Positions 14,129 through 22,033 of a stretch of 22,056 nt of DNA are shown here, piece after piece. Source of the DNA: Caryophanales bacterium UBA1709 (lineage in GTDB: Bacteria; Bacillota_I; Bacilli_A; RFN20; UBA1709). Every line of letters starts with the position of its first letter. Position 1 is the stretch's first letter. A program made the translations under genes and the position numbers. The stretch lies in contig DCJD01000004.1 in NCBI GenBank assembly GCA_002317215.1, positions 1 through 22,056 on the forward strand, given 5' to 3'. The notes under the pieces are model-generated. The model worked only from the letters and a program-made list of their open reading frames with translations. It had not been told where the DNA came from and did not search any database.

Positions 14129-14150
14129 ATTTATATTTTACTCTTATAAT
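14121..14150 (+). promoter_or_regulatory. Putative promoter of the yfcE-aminopeptidase unit
   Basis: A consensus TATAAT at 14145-14150 lies 18 bases after TTTACC (14121-14126). The start would be near 14157, only about 17 bases before the ATG, and the short leader has no recognisable ribosome site. Confidence 0.45.
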
Positions 14151-14173
14151 CTATAAATATAAAATATATATGT

Positions 14174-14713
14174 ATGAAATATATGATTATTAGTGATATA
14201 CATGGATCAAGTTACTATCTAAAATTAGCATTAGATATTTTTGATCATGATAAGTTTGATAAACTAATTTGTCTGGGTGATTATTTATACCATGGTCCAA
14301 GAAACCCATTACCTAAAGATTATGATTGTCAAAAATGTTTAGAATTATTAAACAAATATCAAGATAAGTTAATTAAGATAAGGGGTAATTGTGATTCATT
14401 AATAGATGAAGAGTTACTAGGAAATAATTTCCATGATGTTTATTTATTAACAACTAAATCTAAAAATTATTTCCTAACACATGGTCATTTATATAATGAG
14501 GATACCGATAATCATAATATTCAAACAGATTATCTAGTAATGGGACACTTCCATGTTCAAAAAGACTTTACTAGAAAGAAGATTCACTATCTATCCCCAG
14601 GTTCTATATCGTTGCCAAAATCATCTTCTAAACATGGTTATATGATTATAGAAGATGATGGATATGAAATAAGAGATTTAATAAGTAATGAAATAATATT
14701 TAAAGGAGAATAA
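14174..14713 (+). CDS. yfcE: YfcE-type metallophosphodiesterase
   Basis: A 179-residue cytoplasmic calcineurin-like phosphoesterase of the YfcE/MJ0936 group, which hydrolyses model phosphodiesters; the natural substrate is unknown. The dimetal-site motifs are complete: Asp8 and His10 (SDIHG), Asp36 (GDYLYHGPRN), Asn72 (GNCD), His103 (THGH), His125 and His127 (GHFH), and the closing PGSISLP. The ATG at 14174 gives the expected start just before MIISDIHG; the Met codon at 14183 is an alternative. No SD is visible, suggesting near-leaderless translation. It shares a transcript with the aminopeptidase, whose ribosome site lies within its last codons. Confidence 0.88.
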   Translation: MKYMIISDIHGSSYYLKLALDIFDHDKFDKLICLGDYLYHGPRNPLPKDYDCQKCLELLNKYQDKLIKIRGNCDSLIDEELLGNNFHDVYLLTTKSKNYFLTHGHLYNEDTDNHNIQTDYLVMGHFHVQKDFTRKKIHYLSPGSISLPKSSSKHGYMIIEDDGYEIRDLISNEIIFKGE

Positions 14714-14719
14714 GTTAAA

Positions 14720-15970
14720 ATGAATAGAAATGAATTATATGAAAAATACGCTAAAGTATTAGTAGAAAGCGGAGTTAATATACAAAAGAATCAACCAGTC
14801 CAAATACGTATCCCTTTATATCCAGAATGTTTAGAATTTGCTAAATACTTAGTTGAGCATTGTTATAAAAGAGGTGCTAGCTATGTCAAAGTAAAATACA
14901 TGAATGGATATATTGATAAGATATGCATTAACAACTCTAGTTATGAAGTATTAGAAGAAATACCAGATTATAGAATTGATGAACTAAAATATGATCAAAA
15001 TCATAATATATGTAGTATATCAATAACATCCTTTGATCCAGATGCTATGAAGGGTATTGATCCTAAGAAAATGCGTGCTGGTAATGTTGCTTTCCAAAAG
15101 AAAGCTGGAAGAGATATAATGAACTATTTTGGTTCTAATAAAGGTCAATGGTGTATAGCAGGTTTCCCAAATGTTAAATGGGCTAAACTTATCTATCCAG
15201 AATTAAGTGATGATGAAGCATTTGATAAGTTATTTTTAAAGATATTAGAAACTAGTCATGTAACAATTGATAATGATCCTGTAGAAGAGTGGTATCAACA
15301 TAACAAAACCATTCAAAAACATTGTGCAATACTCAATGAATACAACTTTAAAGAATTGCATTATAAAAATAGTCTAGGAACTAACTTAATTATTAAATTA
15401 CCAGTTGGTCATATATGGTGTGGAGGATGTGAAGAAACTAACAATGAAAAGAAGATTAGTTTCAACCCAAACATGCCTACAGAAGAGGTATTTACTTGTC
15501 CTCAAAGAGATGGAATTAATGGTATTGTATATGCTTCTAAACCTTTAGTATACGGTGGTAATATAATCAAGGATTTCTATATTAAATTTGTTAATGGAGA
15601 AATCGTTGATTATGACGCAAAAGAAGGTAAAGAATACTTAAAAGCTATCATTGATAGTGATGAAGGAAGTAAGTATTTAGGAGAAGTTGCATTAGTACCT
15701 TATCATTCACCAATTTCAATGTCTAATATCCTATTCTATTCAACTTTATTTGATGAGAATGCTAGCTGCCATTTAGCAATTGGAGCAGCATATGAAACTA
15801 CAGTTAAAAATACTGATGGTAAAAGCGAAGAAGAATTAAAGAAAATGGGTATAAATGATTCCGCAGTTCACGTAGATTTTATGGTTGGAACTAGCGATAT
15901 GGAAATTGTTGGTATCACTTATAATAATCAACAAATACCAGTATTTATTAAAGGAGATTTTGCTTTCTAA
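14720..15970 (+). CDS. M29 family metallo-aminopeptidase (AmpS/PepS type)
   Basis: A 416-residue cytoplasmic leucyl-type aminopeptidase with a dinuclear metal site. The expected ligands can be placed in the family's conserved stretches: the Glu pair of NMPTEEVFTCPQRDG (255/256), Glu322 in GEVALVP, His351 in CHLAIGAAY, and His384 and Asp386 in VHVDFMVGT. The N-terminal domain starts MNRNELYEKYAKVLVESGVN. AAGGAGAA sits 10 bases ahead of the ATG, inside the end of yfcE. It would trim peptides imported by systems such as the Opp transporter nearby (inference). A strong terminator overlaps its stop. Confidence 0.92.
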   Translation: MNRNELYEKYAKVLVESGVNIQKNQPVQIRIPLYPECLEFAKYLVEHCYKRGASYVKVKYMNGYIDKICINNSSYEVLEEIPDYRIDELKYDQNHNICSISITSFDPDAMKGIDPKKMRAGNVAFQKKAGRDIMNYFGSNKGQWCIAGFPNVKWAKLIYPELSDDEAFDKLFLKILETSHVTIDNDPVEEWYQHNKTIQKHCAILNEYNFKELHYKNSLGTNLIIKLPVGHIWCGGCEETNNEKKISFNPNMPTEEVFTCPQRDGINGIVYASKPLVYGGNIIKDFYIKFVNGEIVDYDAKEGKEYLKAIIDSDEGSKYLGEVALVPYHSPISMSNILFYSTLFDENASCHLAIGAAYETTVKNTDGKSEEELKKMGINDSAVHVDFMVGTSDMEIVGITYNNQQIPVFIKGDFAF

Positions 15971-15987
15971 AATCTCCTTTTTCTTTT
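15950..15987 (+). terminator. Rho-independent terminator of the aminopeptidase gene
   Basis: Arms AAAGGAGATTTT (15950-15961) and AAAATCTCCTTT (15969-15980) form a perfect 12-bp stem with a 7-base loop, followed by TTCTTTT. The stem includes the last codons and the stop of the gene. Confidence 0.85.
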
Positions 15988-16042
15988 CACTTTTAAATCT
16001 ATATAATAGATTTTAAGTGAAACAAGTGGTAAAATGTTTCAC
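15988..16042 (+). promoter_or_regulatory. metG upstream region: two nested inverted repeats and a -10
   Basis: The first repeat (15988-16019) pairs CACTT with AAGTG and AAATCTAT (15995-16002) with ATAGATTT (16006-16013) around a 3-base loop with a small bulge. TATAAT at 16002-16007 lies in it and could be the metG -10, although no good -35 is present at the right distance. The second repeat pairs GTGAAACA (16017-16024) with TGTTTCAC (16035-16042) across 10 bases; it shares three bases with the first, so the two stems cannot both form fully. These arms equal the two halves of parS in everted order. There is no room for a T-box leader. Confidence 0.4.
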
Positions 16043-16070
16043 GGAATTATGTTTTAGGAGGAATTATTCT

Positions 16071-17651
16071 ATGGCAAAGACATTTTATATAACAACACCT
16101 ATTTATTACACTAGTGGAAGACTTACTATTGGTCATTCTTATACCACTATTATTTGTGATGTTATTAAGAAATATAAAGAAAATAGAGGATATGATTGTT
16201 TCTTTTTAACTGGTAGTGATGAACATGGACAAAAGGTTCAAGAAGAAGCTAAAAAGAAGGGTTTAACACCAAAACAATATACTGATGAATTGGTTGTTAA
16301 ATGTAAAGAATTATGGAAATTATTAAAGATTGATTATGATAAGTTTATTAGAACAACTGATGATTATCATGAATCTACTGTACAAAAAATATTTAGTGAA
16401 TATATCAAACAAGAAGATGTTTATAAATCTAGTTATGAAGGATGGTATTGTACGCCTTGTGAGTCATTTTGGACTGAAACTCAAGTAGGAGAAGAACATT
16501 TATGTCCAGATTGTAATAGACCTGTTCATAAGGAAACAGAAGAAAGCTATTTCTTTAAAATGAGTAAGTATAGTGATTTCTTACTTAAATATTATGAGGA
16601 ACATAATGGTTTTATTGAACCAATCTCTAGACAAAATGAAATGGTTAGTAACTTTATCAAACCAGGATTAGAAGATTTATGTGTATCTAGAACTAGTTTT
16701 GATTGGGGAGTTAAAGTAGTAGAAGATCCAAAACATGTTGTATATGTTTGGATTGATGCTTTAAGCAACTACATAACAGCATTAGGTTATAAACAAGATA
16801 ATCATGAATTATTTGATAAATACTGGAAAAATGATGAAGATCATGAGATTTTACATGTTGTTGGAAAAGAGATTACAAGATTCCATTGTATTTATTGGCC
16901 TATTATGTTGAAAGCATTAGATTTACCATTACCAACGAAGATTATTGGACATGGTTGGGTCTTAATGAGAGGAGCTAAGATGAGTAAATCTAAAGGAAAT
17001 GTTGTCTATCCAGAACCATTAATTGAAAGATATGGATTAGATGCATTAAGATTCTTTAGTGCTTGTTGTGTTCCTTTTGGTAGTGATGGTCAATTCACTC
17101 CAGAATTATATGTTGATAATATCAATACTAGTCTTGTTAATAACTATGGAAACTTAGTATCAAGAACTATATCAATGATTGATAAATATTTTGATGGAAT
17201 TATACCTACTAACTATGGTAACTTTACTAACTTTGATAAAGAATTAGTTGAAGAAATGAAGAATAGTAAAGATAGATATGAGAAGTTATTTGATAAATAT
17301 AATATTAGTGATGCTTTTAAAGAAGTATTTGATCTATTAAATAAAGGTAATAAATATATTGATGATACTAAACCTTGGGAATTAGCAAAAGATGAAAATA
17401 AGAAAGCAGAATTAGCTAGTGTTATGAATAATCTTGCTATGTTAATTAAGGAAGCAACTATTCTTTTATCTCCAGTATTAGTTGAAAGTGCTCCTAAAGT
17501 ATATGAAGCAATGGGTATTAAAGATACTAGTTATGACCATATCTTAGATTTAAATACTATCGAGAATAATAAGGTAACTAAAATATCTCCATTATTCCCT
17601 CGTTTAGATACTAAAGTAGAATACGAATTTATCGATTCAATGATGAAATAA
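16071..17651 (+). CDS. metG: Methionyl-tRNA synthetase
   Basis: Charges tRNA-Met with methionine in the cytoplasm. The 526 residues comprise the class I catalytic fold, the zinc knuckle with four cysteines (Cys127, 130, 145, 148), the KMSKS loop at 303-307 and the helical anticodon-binding domain. The HIGH motif reads TIGH at 19-22, so its first His is substituted. The C-terminal EMAP-type tRNA-binding domain found in longer relatives is absent. I start it at 16071, where MAKTFYITTP matches the family start and AGGAGG precedes it; an in-frame GTG at 16017 would add 18 unrelated residues. One base separates it from mnmG, so it heads the origin-region operon. Confidence 0.94.
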   Translation: MAKTFYITTPIYYTSGRLTIGHSYTTIICDVIKKYKENRGYDCFFLTGSDEHGQKVQEEAKKKGLTPKQYTDELVVKCKELWKLLKIDYDKFIRTTDDYHESTVQKIFSEYIKQEDVYKSSYEGWYCTPCESFWTETQVGEEHLCPDCNRPVHKETEESYFFKMSKYSDFLLKYYEEHNGFIEPISRQNEMVSNFIKPGLEDLCVSRTSFDWGVKVVEDPKHVVYVWIDALSNYITALGYKQDNHELFDKYWKNDEDHEILHVVGKEITRFHCIYWPIMLKALDLPLPTKIIGHGWVLMRGAKMSKSKGNVVYPEPLIERYGLDALRFFSACCVPFGSDGQFTPELYVDNINTSLVNNYGNLVSRTISMIDKYFDGIIPTNYGNFTNFDKELVEEMKNSKDRYEKLFDKYNISDAFKEVFDLLNKGNKYIDDTKPWELAKDENKKAELASVMNNLAMLIKEATILLSPVLVESAPKVYEAMGIKDTSYDHILDLNTIENNKVTKISPLFPRLDTKVEYEFIDSMMK

Positions 17652-17652
17652 T

Positions 17653-19518
17653 ATGTTTGATGTCATAGTAGTAGGCGGGGGCCACGCTGGAATTGAAGCC
17701 ACATTAAGTAGTGCTAGAAGATGTTTTAGCACAGCTTTAATATCTTTAGATATTAACCATATTGGTTCAATGCCATGTAATCCGAGCATTGGTGGACCTG
17801 CTAAAGGAGTTGTTGTAAGAGAAATCGACTGTTTAGGTGGACAAATGGCTAAAACGAGCGATGAAACTTACTTACAAATTAAGATGCTAAACACCAAAAA
17901 AGGACCTGGTGTTAGATGTTTAAGATGCCAATCAGATAAACTAGCTTACTCAAGTTATATGGTTAATGTTCTTAAAAACGAAAAGAACGTTACACTAATC
18001 GAAGATATGGCTGTAAAACTTATTGTAGAAAATAATGTTTGTAAAGGCGTTGTTTTAGAAAGTGGAAAAGAGATACTTTCTAAAACAACTATTCTAACTA
18101 CTGGAACTTACTTAAATGGAAAAATACTAAGAGGCCATACTTTTAGTTATGAAGGACCTGATGGCCAAAAAGCAGCTGTTGGTCTTAGTGATTCTTTAAG
18201 AGAAAATAATATTGAAGTTAGAAGATTTAAAACCGGTACTCCACCTCGAGTAAAAGCTAGTAGTGTTGATTTTAGTAAGATGCAAGAAGAGTTTGGAACA
18301 GATGGGAAACTATCTTTTAGTTATTCAACCACTCATTATATGCCACTATCTAAACAGGTTATGTGCCATTTAATTCATACCACACCTTTAACCCATAAAC
18401 TTATTAATGATAATTTAAAAGAAAGTGCGATGTATGGAGGAATGGTGGAAGGAATTGGGCCTAGATATTGTCCAAGTATTGAAGATAAGATTGTTAAATT
18501 TGCTGATAAAGAGAGACATCAATTATTTGTAGAACCAGAATCTTTACAATTAGATACGGTTTATATTCAAGGTTTCTCTACATCAATGCCAATTGAAATA
18601 CAAGAAAAGATGGTCCATAGTTTACCGGGTTTTGAAAACTGTGAGATATTAAAATATGCTTATGCTATTGAATATGACTGTATTAATCCATTAGAACTAA
18701 AACATTCATTAGAAACATTGAAGATAGAGAATCTATTTTGCGCTGGACAAATAAATGGAACTAGTGGATATGAAGAAGCAGCAGGGCAAGGTATTATGGC
18801 AGGTATTAATGCTACTTTAAAGATAGAAGGAAAAGATCCTTTAGTATTAAGAAGAGATGAAGCATATATTGGTTTAATGATTGATGATTTAGTTACTAAA
18901 GGAACTAATGAACCATATCGTTTATTAACTAGTCGTAGTGAATATAGATTACTATTAAGACATGATAATGCTGATATTAGATTAATGAAATATGGAATAG
19001 AACTTGGATTGATAGATAAAGAAATGCAAGAGAAATTCAATAAGAAATTAAAAGATATTGATGAATTAAAAGAGAATCTTAAAAATGTAATGTTCTCTTT
19101 TAAACATCCAATTAATGATAAATTAGAAGAACTTAATATTAGTCGAATTAGTGATAGTTGCAATGCTTTTGATTTAATTAAAAGACCATTTTTAGATATT
19201 CATGAGGTTATTAGATTCTGTGATTTTGATAATAAATATAGTGATGAAGTATTAGAACAAGTCGAAATTCAAATTAAATATGAAGGATATATTAATAAAG
19301 AATTAGAAGAAGCTAAAGAAATGAAAAAGCTTGAAGATGTAAAACTAGATATTAATATGGATTATTCTAAAGTTGCTAATTTAGCTTTAGAAGCAAGACA
19401 AAAGCTAAATAAGATAAAACCAGAAAATATTGGACAAGCCAGTAGAATAAGTGGAGTTAACCCTAGTGATATTAGTGTTTTATTAATGTATTTAAAACAG
19501 GAGAAATATAATGGATAG
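17653..19518 (+). CDS. mnmG: tRNA uridine-5-carboxymethylaminomethyl modification enzyme MnmG (GidA)
   Basis: With MnmE it installs the cmnm group on U34 of several tRNAs, using FAD and methylenetetrahydrofolate. The 621 residues match the long bacterial form. The FAD-binding GGGHAG is at 8-13, PCNPSIGG at 41-48 with catalytic-type Cys42, the second catalytic-type cysteine in RYCPSIEDK, and the C-terminal tRNA-binding part ends with SRISGVNPSDISVLL. The N-terminus is short (MFDVIVVGGG). No SD is evident, but the metG stop lies one base upstream, so reinitiation is likely. The 3' end overlaps rsmG by 8 bases (ATGGATAG). MnmE is not in the window. Stop is TAG. Confidence 0.95.
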   Translation: MFDVIVVGGGHAGIEATLSSARRCFSTALISLDINHIGSMPCNPSIGGPAKGVVVREIDCLGGQMAKTSDETYLQIKMLNTKKGPGVRCLRCQSDKLAYSSYMVNVLKNEKNVTLIEDMAVKLIVENNVCKGVVLESGKEILSKTTILTTGTYLNGKILRGHTFSYEGPDGQKAAVGLSDSLRENNIEVRRFKTGTPPRVKASSVDFSKMQEEFGTDGKLSFSYSTTHYMPLSKQVMCHLIHTTPLTHKLINDNLKESAMYGGMVEGIGPRYCPSIEDKIVKFADKERHQLFVEPESLQLDTVYIQGFSTSMPIEIQEKMVHSLPGFENCEILKYAYAIEYDCINPLELKHSLETLKIENLFCAGQINGTSGYEEAAGQGIMAGINATLKIEGKDPLVLRRDEAYIGLMIDDLVTKGTNEPYRLLTSRSEYRLLLRHDNADIRLMKYGIELGLIDKEMQEKFNKKLKDIDELKENLKNVMFSFKHPINDKLEELNISRISDSCNAFDLIKRPFLDIHEVIRFCDFDNKYSDEVLEQVEIQIKYEGYINKELEEAKEMKKLEDVKLDINMDYSKVANLALEARQKLNKIKPENIGQASRISGVNPSDISVLLMYLKQEKYNG

Positions 19519-20182
19519 TTTATATTTGAAAGAAACATATAAATTAAACGATCTTCAAATGAATAATTTTGAAGAATTATTTAATATTCTAATTGCTGAA
19601 AATGCTAAATATAACTTAACCACTATTCTTGATAAAGAAGCGGTATATGAAAAACATTTCTATGATAGTTTATCTATTCTTCTTAATAATTCATTAGAAG
19701 GAACTTTAGTTGATGTTGGATCTGGAGGAGGATTTCCAGGAATTCCTTTAGCAATTGCCTTACCAAATCTAAAAGTAACTTATCTAGATTCAAATAATAA
19801 GAAAATAAATTATATTAAGTTGGTATCTGAAAAGTTAAATCTAGATAGTTCTTATATAATTGGTAGAGCTGAAGAATGTTCTAATAAATTTAATTATGTA
19901 AGTGCAAGAGGAGTAGCTAGTTTAAATATATTATTAGAATTAGTGGCAAATCTAATTAAAGATAATGGTATTTTTATCGCAATGAAAGGATCTAATTATA
20001 AAGAAGAATTAGAGAATTCTAAAAATGCTATTAATAAACTTGGATATGAAATAATTAATATTCAAGAATACTACCTCCCATTTGAGAAAAGTATGCATTG
20101 TAACATCTATTTCAGAAAGATTAAAAGTCATGACCCTAAATACCCTCGCCCATATAGTCAAATCAAAAAGAAACCATTATAA
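19511..20182 (+). CDS. rsmG: 16S rRNA (guanine-527-N7)-methyltransferase RsmG (GidB)
   Basis: Methylates N7 of G527 in 16S rRNA using S-adenosylmethionine. The 223 residues include YNLTTI at 34-39, the SAM-binding loop VDVGSGGGFPGIPLAI at 67-82, the acidic ribose-binding YLDSNNKKI at 91-99, SARGVASL at 131-138 and the typical ending KYPRPYSQIKKKPL. AGGAGAA lies ahead of the ATG inside mnmG, and the overlap implies coupling. The mnmG-rsmG-parA-parB order is the classic origin-proximal arrangement. Confidence 0.95.
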   Translation: MDSLYLKETYKLNDLQMNNFEELFNILIAENAKYNLTTILDKEAVYEKHFYDSLSILLNNSLEGTLVDVGSGGGFPGIPLAIALPNLKVTYLDSNNKKINYIKLVSEKLNLDSSYIIGRAEECSNKFNYVSARGVASLNILLELVANLIKDNGIFIAMKGSNYKEELENSKNAINKLGYEIINIQEYYLPFEKSMHCNIYFRKIKSHDPKYPRPYSQIKKKPL

Positions 20183-20192
20183 GGAGTAATTT

Positions 20193-20951
20193 ATGAGTAA
20201 AGTAATCGCTATTGCTAATCAAAAAGGTGGTGTTGGTAAAACAACTACCGCCATTAACTTAAGTGCTTCTTTAGCATACCTTAACAAAAAAGTATTATTA
20301 CTAGATATCGATCCTCAAGCCAATACAACTCGTGGCATCGGTTTTGATTCCACCCAATTTTCGCACAATCTATATACTGTTTTAACATCCTCTTCTTCTA
20401 TTGAAGAAAGTATAGTTAAAACAGCACTTCCTAAATTATCTTTGTTACCTGGATCAGTTGATTTAATTAGTTATGAATTAAATAACAATATTGATAGTAT
20501 CAATCAATTAAAAGATATTTTAGGAAGTGTAAAAACAAAATATGATTTTGTTTTGATAGATTGTCCGCCTTCTCTTGGATTACTTAGTTTAAATGCTTTA
20601 GTAGCTTGTGATAGTGTTTTAATACCTATGCAATGTGAATATTATTCTATGGAAGGAATGGTTATGTTACTAAATTCGATAAGAAAAGTACAAACTAGTT
20701 CTAATCCTAATATTAAGATTGAGGGAATATTATTAACAATGTGTGATTTTAGAACAAGATTTGCTAATGAGGTTAGTAAGGAAGTAAGACAAACATTCCA
20801 ATCTAAAGTATTTAGTGTTGGGATACCAAGAAATATTAAGTTAAGCGAAGCTAGTGCTAAAGGACAATCAATTATTGAGTATGATATACAGGCCAGTGGA
20901 GCAGTGGCGTATTTAAAGGTGGCTAAAGAGGTAATTAAGAATGGAAAATAA
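20193..20951 (+). CDS. parA: Chromosome-partitioning ATPase ParA (Soj)
   Basis: A 252-residue nucleoid-binding ATPase that works with ParB-parS in origin segregation and in control of replication initiation. The deviant Walker A KGGVGKTT is at 11-18, with its signature Lys11. Asp38 and Asp40 lie in LLLDIDPQANTT, and the switch II segment LIDCPPSLGLLSLNA is at 121-135. There is no N-terminal HTH, so it is the small chromosomal Soj type. AAGGAG precedes the ATG; rsmG ends 10 bases upstream and parB overlaps by 11 bases. Confidence 0.95.
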   Translation: MSKVIAIANQKGGVGKTTTAINLSASLAYLNKKVLLLDIDPQANTTRGIGFDSTQFSHNLYTVLTSSSSIEESIVKTALPKLSLLPGSVDLISYELNNNIDSINQLKDILGSVKTKYDFVLIDCPPSLGLLSLNALVACDSVLIPMQCEYYSMEGMVMLLNSIRKVQTSSNPNIKIEGILLTMCDFRTRFANEVSKEVRQTFQSKVFSVGIPRNIKLSEASAKGQSIIEYDIQASGAVAYLKVAKEVIKNGK

Positions 20952-21765
20952 GATTCTTAATAAGTCTTTAGAAGAATTATTAAAAGATAGTAATTTAGAG
21001 ACTAAAGTTGAGATACTTGAGAAGAAGGGATCGGTTATTAAACTTGATTCATCTTTGATAGTTCCAAATCCTTATCAACCTAGAACCAATTTTGATAGTG
21101 AAGCTTTAGATGATTTAGCTAAGTCTATTAAACAATATGGAATATTTAATCCTATTATTGTTAGAAAAGTAGATGATAAATATCAAATAGTAGCTGGAGA
21201 GAGAAGGTTTAGAGCAAGTAAGATTGCTAACTTAAAAGAAGTACCAGTTATTGTTAATGATTTTAGCGATCAAGAGATGAGTGAGATTGCATTAATTGAG
21301 AATATGCAAAGAGAAGATTTATCACCTCTTGAAATATCAAAAGGACTGAATAAATATCAAAAAGATTTTAATTTAACTCAACAAGAATTAGCAAAAAGAA
21401 TGGGTAAATCTAGAAGTTATATTGCTAATATATTACGTTTAATAAAACTTCCAAAGTCTATTCAAAAAGAATTAGAAGATAAATCATTGAGCGTTGGACA
21501 CGTAAGAACATTAATTGGATTAGATGAAGATGATGCAATTAAGTATCTTAAAAAGATAAAAGAAGATAATCTAAATGTAAGAGAAACAGAAGATTTAATC
21601 TCTTCAATTAAACAAAATAAGGATAAGAAGGATAAGGAAGACAAGGAATGCGTTTTAAAAGATACTTTAAAAACCAATGTTAAAGTAACTAAGAATGAGA
21701 TAAAAATATCATATAATTCTAAGGAAGAACTAGAGAAAATATTAAAAGAAATCATTAAAAAATAA
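20941..21765 (+). CDS. parB: Chromosome-partitioning protein ParB (Spo0J)
   Basis: A parS-binding CTPase clamp, 274 residues. The N-terminal tail EELLKDSN lacks an obvious Arg-rich ParA-stimulating patch. The CTP-binding and gate motifs VPNPYQPRTNF (41-51), GERRFRAS (86-93) and ENMQREDLSPLE (120-131) are intact. The HTH that reads parS is at about 144-170 (LTQQELAKRMGKSRSYIANI), and a C-terminal dimerisation helix follows a Lys/Asp-rich linker (225-237). The start overlaps parA and has no strong SD, implying coupling. It is the last gene of the operon, followed by a terminator. The unrelated-site paralogue Noc is not seen here. Confidence 0.94.
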   Translation: MENKILNKSLEELLKDSNLETKVEILEKKGSVIKLDSSLIVPNPYQPRTNFDSEALDDLAKSIKQYGIFNPIIVRKVDDKYQIVAGERRFRASKIANLKEVPVIVNDFSDQEMSEIALIENMQREDLSPLEISKGLNKYQKDFNLTQQELAKRMGKSRSYIANILRLIKLPKSIQKELEDKSLSVGHVRTLIGLDEDDAIKYLKKIKEDNLNVRETEDLISSIKQNKDKKDKEDKECVLKDTLKTNVKVTKNEIKISYNSKEELEKILKEIIKK

Positions 21766-21780
21766 AAATGAGACTAAAAT

Positions 21781-21803
21781 GGGACCACTTGGTCCTTTTT
21801 ATT
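21781..21803 (+). terminator. Rho-independent terminator of parB
   Basis: GGACC (21782-21786) pairs with GGTCC (21791-21795), with a flanking G-T pair and a 4-base loop, followed by TTTTTATTT. It closes the metG-parB operon. Confidence 0.75.
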
Positions 21804-21833
21804 TCTAGAATTATTAGTAGAGGGAGGTATTTT

Positions 21834-21920
21834 ATGTTCCCTCAGAAAAATGGGCAATGTTCTAGTTGTGTTTACAAGGGTTATTTTAGGAAAGGAAATA
21901 GATGGAATATATTATTCTGA
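21834..21920 (+). CDS. Possible 28-residue peptide with a CxxC motif
   Basis: A very strong ribosome site (AGGGAGG, 21821-21827, 6-base spacing) precedes ATG and 28 codons: MFPQKNGQCSSCVYKGYFRK and a short tail, ending in TGA. It has Cys9 and Cys12 and many Lys/Arg residues. I do not recognise it. Its length is within what chance allows; the ribosome site is the only real support. It would be the only gene here ending in TGA. Confidence 0.25.
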   Translation: MFPQKNGQCSSCVYKGYFRKGNRWNILF

Positions 21921-21964
21921 TTCTTATCCTGATATATTTGATGGATGATTCTCATAAAAGATAA
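21902..21964 (+). CDS. Possible 20-residue hydrophobic peptide
   Basis: Overlapping the previous frame, ATG at 21902 follows AAAGGAA and gives MEYIILILILIYLMDDSHKR. It has a hydrophobic core and a charged tail, like many small membrane peptides and type I toxins, but AT-rich DNA often yields such strings by chance. No antisense partner is identified. Confidence 0.15.
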   Translation: MEYIILILILIYLMDDSHKR

Positions 21965-21965
21965 T

Positions 21966-22005
21966 AAAAAAGTTTCTTTAATTGGGCTTTACCAATTAGA
22001 GAAAC
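21966..22005 (-). terminator. Rho-independent terminator of a minus-strand transcript from beyond the right edge
   Basis: Arms GTTTCTTTAATTGG (21972-21985) and CCAATTAGAGAAAC (21992-22005) pair over 14 bp with one G-U around a 6-base loop. Only the minus strand has the following run of T (complement of 21966-21971), so it ends a gene or RNA lying to the right. Its body would occupy 22006 onward; two short minus frames are open to the edge, with stops near 22012 and 22021, too short to identify. Confidence 0.75.
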
Positions 22006-22033
22006 AAACCGTCAATTAATTATAAAATAACCT

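Noticed and set aside
16017..16070. GTG start adding 18 residues to MetG.
   Set aside because: The added residues are unlike the family, and AGGAGG precedes the ATG at 16071.
18660..19163. A 167-codon open frame antisense to mnmG.
   Set aside because: Low-complexity Ser/Leu/Ile composition typical of the complement of an AT-rich gene; no ribosome site or family match.
21789..21817. TTGGTC and TATTAG, 17 bases apart, as a promoter for the small peptide.
   Set aside because: The start would fall in the ribosome site and the -35 lies in the parB terminator.
21834..22020. Reading TGA as Trp would extend the 28-codon frame to about 60 residues.
   Set aside because: It would run through the minus-strand terminator, contains clustered TGA codons, and all real genes here use TGG only.
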